Source: Panagrolaimus kolymaensis
Lineage: Eukaryota; Nematoda; Chromadorea; Rhabditida; Panagrolaimidae
Direction of reading: 5' to 3'
Length of the DNA: 64,000 bases
NCBI GenBank assembly: GCA_028622995.1
Contig: JAJQJQ010000033.1
Span: 1,984,001-2,048,000 of the forward strand
Shown one piece after another: positions 50,357-64,000 of the stretch (the stretch's first letter is position 1; every line of letters starts with the position of its first letter). Under the pieces are notes generated by a model. That model was not told the DNA's origin and made no database searches. It saw only the letters and a list, made by a program, of their open reading frames with translations. Position numbers and translations under genes: made by a program.

Positions 50357-51874
50357 TCATTGTGGAATATGTTTAATTTTTAATTTCGACATCATTTCAG
50401 TAGCATGGTCTTCATCTCCACGTGTATGAACTTTTTTAGTAACCACCAAGTTTTTTAATACATCGAAGTTTGTAAATTTTCTGCTAAGAAATAAAGAATT
50501 ATCAACGAATTTTGAAGGACCCGCAAAACTTAAAAATAAGCGATAACAAATTAAAGTTGGTCGAACAGCAAAAAAATATTTGCAAGTGTAAAATAATTTT
50601 TGAAGAATTTCATAATTGGAGGTTTTGTAAATGTAATAAATGAAAGAAGATGGAAGAGCGAAATTTGGAGATCTTTTATAAATATGAATGTCTGCTTTTG
50701 GATAATAAGTTGAAATGGTAGCTTTGGGAGGTGGAACAGCCTCATGTTCTTCAACAAATTTAATTTTGTTGTTTTCTTCGGTTTCCAAGATTTTCTTACA
50801 ACCTTCCAAAACTCTTGCAAAATCTGTTTGTGAAGGAAAGTTAAATGACTTTCCAGTAATCGTCATCATTGCTCGTTGTAAAATTTGTATTGCTTTCTTT
50901 TGAGTCCCAAAATCAACTTCATGCAAAATAGTATCAATCCAAAATTCGGAAACTGCATGTGTTTCTCCAATTCGCTGTATTTCACTTCGATAATTTTCAA
51001 CCATTTCAAAATCTTCAATAAAGAATCGGGTGAATCTTCGGTAAACATGCAACAAATCCTAAAAAAAAGTTTTTTATGAAGATAGTTTGGTGAAGAAAAA
51101 AAATACAAATGGATTTTTATTTTGTAGGAAATTAATGTAATATTTCCAAATATTTTTGTTTACGCAATCCATTTTCCATCCCAATCGATATTCAAGGATT
51201 CCAATTACAACATCGTCATCAATTTCTTCCAAATATTTGAATAACGTTGTATCTTTTAAACCCTTTTTCATTAGTTCCGAATAGAGAGATACAGCTCTTT
51301 TGCTTTTTTCCATGATTTTTTTAGAAACTGGATTAACTGCAAAAAAAAATTAAAATTTTTATTTCCCAAAAATTTAATAACTTACTACCGCATTTTTCGT
51401 AAAACAATGATGCGTAATGTGTAAAGTTATTAGGGAATGACATGGCTATCGTTGCACGTTCGTTAAATTCATAACTTGGTGATTTAAAGAAGTCACTTAT
51501 TTTATCAAAATCAAAGCTACATTCGGCCCATTTTAAATTCCAACTATATCCATATTTGATAGAAGAAAAATTTAAACACTTTCTTGTGGTATTTGTCAGT
51601 GATTTCCCATTCTTTTTTTCTAGCCTGAAAATGTGAAAAGTTTTTATTATATCATAATAAAAAAAAATTACTTTTTTAAGATATCCCAAAAATAAGAAAT
51701 CAAAACGTATTTTTGTGAAAATTTATAAAGTACAAAATATTTGTCCTTTTCTGGATCCTTATAATCAGATAACATTTTTAAATATGCTGCTTTGAAAGTT
51801 GGCGGAAATGCTTCAATTTGGGAAGGTTTAGGAAGGAAAGTAATATCAAATTCATTCAAAAAATAGTAATCCAT
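50357..51874 (-). CDS. Unrecognised 457-residue protein with helical repeats and a C-terminal F-box-like motif
   Basis: Four exons (51672-51874, 51386-51624, 51107-51336, 50357-51058) join in phase. The middle (about residues 150-290) is helical with spacings like HAT/TPR repeats (WKYYINFLQNKNPFDLLHVY, FWIDTILHEVDFGTQKKAIQ). The C-terminal third has PNFALPSSFIYYIYKTSNYE and LFYTCKYFF, a pattern I recall from large families of uncharacterised panagrolaimid and related nematode proteins resembling F-box N-termini. No enzyme motif is visible. Codon use and splice sites look like its neighbours. It may be a fusion of two modules; function unknown. Confidence 0.6.
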
Positions 51875-52164
51875 TATATTCAGGTCACTTTCTTAATGAA
51901 AAATTTAAATAGAATGAATACCACAAATATGCATGTGAATGGCCAAATAATCTGAAGAGTTAAATCATAACTTTTCCCAATGATATTTAAAAAGAATATC
52001 CCGAAATCAGGGATATTCGTGGTAAATCATAAATGTTTGCAAAGTCAAATGTCAATAGCATTAAATTACATATGTACTTTGTAAAAAAAGTTTTTTAGCA
52101 ATATATTGCGTTTATAAAAAAGTTTAATAATACAACAAAAATTTCTAAAGTAATTTAATTATAA
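51875..52164. other. Spacer, nothing recognised
   Basis: 290 bp of AT-rich sequence between the unknown gene's start and the DHDDS-derived fragment. Confidence 0.5.
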
Positions 52165-52356
52165 TAAATAAAATTTTGCATGGAATGTTTATGAAGAAAG
52201 CACAATATTTTATTTTTGAGCAAGAAGTTCTTGTCGTTGAAGATTACGTTGTTCATCAAGCCATTTTAAAAATTTATCAGTCTTTGATGATGAATTTCTG
52301 GAAGTTGACAGAGATTTTTCAAGTTCATTGATGCCTTTAACATTATTTTGGTAAGC
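52165..52356 (-). pseudogene. Truncated duplicate of the DHDDS 3' end
   Basis: On the minus strand the fragment encodes NNVKGINELEKSLSTS, then SSKTDKFLKWLDEQRNLQRQ and ELLAQK with a stop at 52210. This is near-identical to the C-terminus of the DHDDS gene at 31511. Similarity continues into the 3' untranslated region (GTGCTTTCTTCATAAACATT in both). Upstream of about 52356 the similarity stops, so the cis-prenyltransferase core is missing and no start is available. A three-residue gap and scattered substitutions show it has aged. It is a segmental duplicate in opposite orientation about 20.7 kb away. Confidence 0.85.
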
Positions 52357-52528
52357 ATTTGTTATGCTTTACCCTTCTAATCGCCTCGAAAATATTAAAA
52401 AATCTTTTTTTGGAGCGAAACTGAAAAGCTGCTATCATGACTCGAAGGCTTACGATAATTTCACATATTTCTGCTATTTTAAGTTAAACAAAGACACTTT
52501 ATTAAAAGATATATACACAAAACAAAAA

Positions 52529-53592
52529 TTAATCATATTTTTTGAGATCAATTGTGGCTTCATCCCATGGACCATGAATTGTACTAAAAAAATAAAACTG
52601 TAAGTTTCCATACGTTAAATTTTAAAAACCAACCTTTTCAAATGTTGCATTTTCACTAAAAGCAAAGGACAAATAAAAAGAATAAAAATTTGAACCAAAG
52701 CTAAAAGAATTGTAAGTGGAATTGAGATCAAAGAAACGGAAGCAAGTGATGTTGAAACAAATGTGAGAGTTTGAAACCATGGAGTTAATCGAGGAAAATA
52801 ATATGCCATTTGATTTCGGAGATTTGGCCAAAATCCAAATGAACATAATGCGAGGGTGAGAAAACAAAAGGCAGTTGGATCATCTTTGAGTCGAGAAATG
52901 AGACATATTGAAGCAGCAAGCGAAAGATTTAATGAATATGCTCGACTTATTCTAAAAAAATCTGGGTAATGTAGCTATAGATTTAAAACAAACTTACATT
53001 GGAGCATCCATACCATAATCATGAAAAACAAGAGATAATAAAAATAAAATAAATGTCATCGTGTAAATTGTATCTGTGCTTATTGTCGTTGTTAAAGTTC
53101 TAAAATTTTATTATCAACAGAGTATTCTTTTTTGAATCAACAAAAAACATACCGAATGATAGGAGTAAATCCATAACCAAGACATACCATAGTAATTAAA
53201 CTTTGTAAATTATCGACCATTACATCCTTGGAAAATAAATTTTGATAATTGAGTCGAAGATAGCATAAAAAGCAGAATATTGAAGTTCCAAATGTTAAAG
53301 AAAAAAGTACATCAAAAGTTATGATTTCCATTTGAACCAACTCAAAAGCGATGAGAAATATTACAACAACATTTATTTGAGATACAAGATACGTGGAACC
53401 CGTAATAGCTTCAGATAAAGAATAATGAACAACATTCACTAAAAAAGAAAAGCAAATTATAAGGTAGAAATAAAAATGAAAAATAAACATACCATTAGTT
53501 TGTAATCCTTTAAGAAATTCACTTGTTTCATAATAATTATCTGGATATCCTTGATCTTCATAAAGTATCTTCCTCCATTTTTTACCCGTCAT
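52529..53592 (-). CDS. PIGC: PIG-C, subunit of GPI N-acetylglucosaminyltransferase
   Basis: Five exons (53493-53592, 53153-53438, 52998-53099, 52634-52951, 52529-52583) give 286 residues; human PIGC has 297. The N-terminus KKWRKILYEDQGYPDNYYET matches the WQKVLYERQPFPDNY motif. Then come LGYGFTPIIRTLTTTISTDT, HDYGMDAP-type loop, SRAYSLNLSLAASICLISRL and the C-terminal IHGPWDEA, all hallmarks of the family, with multiple membrane helices between. It belongs to the ER complex that starts GPI-anchor synthesis. TTTTTTAG abuts the ATG, and the upstream same-strand gene ends only 144 bp before. Confidence 0.93.
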
Positions 53593-53736
53593 CTAAAAAA
53601 TTTTATTTACTTCATTTCGGCACACTTTTTCAAAATACAGTATCCAAAGGCTTAAACCTTATTTCAACAGCGCGATTTAAAAATATTTTATAACAAAAAA
53701 ATAGATTTATTTCAAACACCAAATAAAAAAATGTGA

Positions 53737-54905
53737 TTAAATGTTTGCATATTCGGATAAATAACATGGGTTTTCATAAACGTCATAATCCCCTATTGGA
53801 AATTTTGTAGAAATGGAAATATTTCGGCTAAACAAAACACAATTTTGCTCTCCAATTGTGAATATGTTTGGATTGAAAGCAAATGACGTACAAATAGTAA
53901 TGTAAGGGCGCATATTACAAAGAAGCTAAAAAAAACGAAGGAATGAAAAAATTAAAAATGAATGAAAAATACTTGGCAATGATCTTTGTTGATGACAGAA
54001 GTTTGTCGATACGAGACTGCCATATTCGATGGAGTAATTTTAATCCCTGGGAGCAGATTAAATTGACACAGTTGTATGGAAGAATATTCTAAAATTAAAT
54101 CAGACTATAATAAAAAAAAGTGGGCAATGTTGCTTTTCAAACATCGACGATAATATCCTATAATCAGGACTTTACCTAATCCATTTTTAACGCATTCAAC
54201 ATCAGTGATGGAATATTCCGATCCTAATTCAGGAAATACCTGCCCATAGTCGATCTGAGAATGCAAAACGCAATATGATCCTGGCCCTAAAAATGAGTTA
54301 ATGTTTGTATGTAGTAGCAAAGTTTTATGCATTAAATAAATTAACCTCCAAAAGTATAGGACGAGCAATTATACATGGTTTCTGAAGCACATTCACTTGC
54401 ACAATCGTTAACGAGCCCTCGAACATCAAAAACAGTTGATGATGGCTGAGAATTTGGATCAATGCCTGGGATGGTACAATTCTTGTCTAAAATACAAGAA
54501 ATTACTTATGTGTAAAAGTTATGAAGAAGCGAACTAACAATAAAGATCAACCATAGGAAGCTCGATGAGCTCAGTTTCAACGTTAGCTGGATCAGCAACG
54601 TAATCATTTGAAAGATAAAGAACGTGATCGGCTTCTGTGACATAGTCTTTTCCATCTTCGAGGAGTGGTGCCATGGTTTCCGGCCAACTCTCCACCGCCG
54701 ACTTCGAGGTGGCATTTTGAACAACCGCAATAGCGCCTTTACCAAGATTATCAGCAAATCCATCAGGATAATCTTCAGGTTTGTGAATCTCTTGGCCAAT
54801 TGAAGATGTAACACCTAATATTTCTTCCTTGCTAATAATCTCATTTCCACAAATATTGTAAATAAGCATTAAAATTATCGCTAGCTTCCAAACATCCATT
54901 CCCAT
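53737..54905 (-). CDS. Secreted PAN/apple-like domain protein
   Basis: Five exons (54539-54905, 54346-54486, 54176-54286, 53973-54088, 53737-53925) give 307 residues. A signal peptide (MDVWKLAIILMLIYNICG) is followed by about 100 acidic residues and then a cysteine pattern VNDCASECASETMYNCSSYT with GPGSYCVLHSQ, the C-x3-C-x5-C then C-x-L spacing of PAN domains. A second cysteine region (SSIQLCQFNLL, LLCNMRPYITIC, QNCVLF, ENPCYL) follows. Nematode PAN proteins are often cuticle or extracellular-matrix components; the role here is not shown. Its stop lies 144 bp upstream of PIGC on the same strand. Confidence 0.65.
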
Positions 54906-55256
54906 TTTTCCTCTCTTTTAGAAAGACACGCTACTTTCCCAAAAAACTTTTCAAGTTCAGTGTTTTGCTTTACCCTTCTTTCAAATATGCACCTCTATCG
55001 CTTTTAAAAATCCGATAATCTCTTTACACATGATTATGACAAATTTTATATAAACTTCAAATCATCTACAAATACAACAAAAAAAATTCCCATCGAAAAA
55101 TATTTCCAAATTTGTCTCAAAACTTTTTATTAGTATAAGAGAACAAACCTGACATATTTGACAGAGACCAACAAATAAAACAAAGGAGATCACAAAATAA
55201 TAACATTAAATGTTAAAGGAATGAAACAACAAAAAGAAATAATAATAATTCAGGTC
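54906..55256. other. Intergenic region, nothing recognised
   Basis: 351 bp between the PAN-like gene start and the NKAP 3' end, both minus strand; AT-rich, no structure seen. Confidence 0.6.
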
Positions 55257-57518
<2,262 letters not shown>

Positions 57519-58471
57519 TTAAATTATGAAGGAATATTAGAAAACCCGTCTTTATGAGGAGAAACTTTTTGAAATAAATGCAACCTTACATTCACTATTT
57601 CGTTTTGAGAATAGCTTTTTCCAACAACAACTATCAAGGGATTTTTATGCAATGAAAAATTTTATTTGTTGGTGTGTTTATGATAACAAAAAAGCTGCTA
57701 AATAATGGTACCAAATATAATTTTGTTCTTTGAGAACTAAGAAAATGGTTTGAAAGAAAAAACCGCTAATTATATATAATAACAAATTTATCGAATGCAG
57801 CATTCATTTTCATTTTTGCAAAAAAAATAGTTTAAAGCTTGCAACTATCGTTTTCGTGGACATTGGGTATTTGAAATTCATTCTTTTCACAATTTGCTCT
57901 CATATTAATCAATTTAAATTTTAAACAATTTATTCATTTACTTTTATAATGTATTTCAAAATTTTTAAATAAAAATAACACAGAAATAATATGAAAACAA
58001 TCAGTTCTTGGGTCCGAGAAAATATAAACTTCCTTATTATAAAATTTAAAATAGGAATTTTATTTTTATATAACGGCAAAAGTTGTTCAATGACACGAGG
58101 AAATTCAAAGAAAATAAAAATAAAACAAAACTCCGCAAAAGCATCGAAGAAGAAAAAAGCTAAATTTAAAAAGTGAAATATTTTGACAAAAATAAAAATA
58201 CAATTAAAAGAATTGTTTTTTTGAAAGCTTACAAATAATAAAATATAAAAATTGAGCCGTTCTTTAAAGATTTTTTTAAACAAATGTTTTTTGAGCCCGG
58301 AAGAATAATTGGTAAAAAAATAACAAAAAAGAGTGAGGCACTCGTTGATTTTGATTGAATGGATGAATGAGTAAATTATTTACAAAAGAAAGCACAAAAT
58401 GATACAATAAAATGAAAATTGTTCGATGATGAAAAAAAAACTGACAAAATTGATGTTTATTTGTTTGTAAA
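57519..58471. other. Intergenic region, nothing recognised
   Basis: 953 bp between the NKAP start and mig-15 3' end. AT-rich; short lysine- or phenylalanine-rich open frames on both strands were not accepted. Confidence 0.6.
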
Positions 58472-63607
<5,136 letters not shown>

Positions 63608-64000
63608 GATTTAAAATAAATATACTTTTTAATTTATCTTTTTCTTCTCGAATAACCGATGTATTATTATATCATAATATTAACTGTAGAAGTAAATAAA
63701 AAGTTTGTTGAATGGCAGTATATTAATTTGAAAAAATATTGATTGAATAAGAAAAATATAATAATAATTTAAAAATAATGATGGAAGAGAAAAATACGCG
63801 GGATTGCGTTTTGTTTTAATCACCAAGAGAAGGAAGGATGGGTGAAGAAGATATTGACCGACCGCAGGGCACAACCACAACACCAGGCACTTCCGTTTAG
63901 TTAATATATATAAGGAAAAAATGTGCGGACGTTGTTGTCCGGTCTAGTTTTTTCTCTATGTTGAGTTGATGACGGATGGTAGTGTAAAAACAACAGCAGC
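63608..64000. other. Upstream region of mig-15, nothing recognised
   Basis: 393 bp to the window edge. AT-rich, with a TTAATATATATAAGGAAAA stretch near 63900 that could be a promoter for a plus-strand gene beyond the window; unproven. Confidence 0.4.

Noticed and set aside
57930..58283. Phenylalanine/isoleucine-rich frame (minus) and its lysine-rich antisense frame
   Set aside because: Translation of homopolymer-rich AT sequence in both directions; no coding signal.

Overview
This window looks like a compact nematode nuclear chromosome segment. It is strongly AT-rich. Nearly every gene is broken by many short introns (mostly 44-60 nt) with TTTTAG or TTTCAG acceptors. Many start codons sit directly behind an unpaired splice acceptor, as expected for spliced-leader trans-splicing, and same-strand neighbours are often only about 150-250 bp apart, as in nematode operons. 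One lineage-specific protein carries a motif I associate with panagrolaimid nematodes, so a clade IV relative is my guess, not a demonstration.

Left third (1-16.99 kb). Minus-strand genes: a gankyrin/PSMD10 fragment at the edge; the kinetochore pair mis-12 and zwilch; a possible 55-residue gene; an SLC2 sugar transporter; the deubiquitinase UCHL5; and the splicing factor PRPF38B. Between them lie a 170-bp tandem duplication, a GCGGAATTCCGC-rich patch and two hairpin elements flanked by TTAA. The region ends with an intact-looking Mutator-like transposon (14349-16978) with FLYWCH/MULE transposase, GTCGAC tandem-repeat termini and a 10-bp target-site duplication.

Centre (17-43 kb). Plus strand: SEC13, an Asp/Asn beta-hydroxylase-domain protein, a RABGAP1-like gene that apparently lacks its TBC domain, a 14-3-3 gene with two mutually exclusive 164-nt exons, and DHDDS. 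GPHR (GPR89) is on the minus strand. The plus strand continues with UQCRC2, a LAMP-like lysosomal protein, a 68-residue protein and PNPT1. A tyrosine-motif-rich disordered protein lies on the minus strand.

Right third (43-64 kb). All minus strand: a nematode-type nucleotide-diphospho-sugar transferase, a secreted probably GPI-anchored protein with a possible alternative last exon, an unrecognised 457-residue protein, a fragment duplicated from the 3' end of DHDDS, PIGC, a PAN-like secreted protein, NKAP and the kinase mig-15 (MAP4K/TNIK family). Functions are mostly housekeeping: kinetochore, splicing, COPII/nuclear pore, GPI and dolichol synthesis, lysosome/Golgi and mitochondrial RNA and respiration. 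All exon models were read by hand and checked for phase; no transcript evidence was available.
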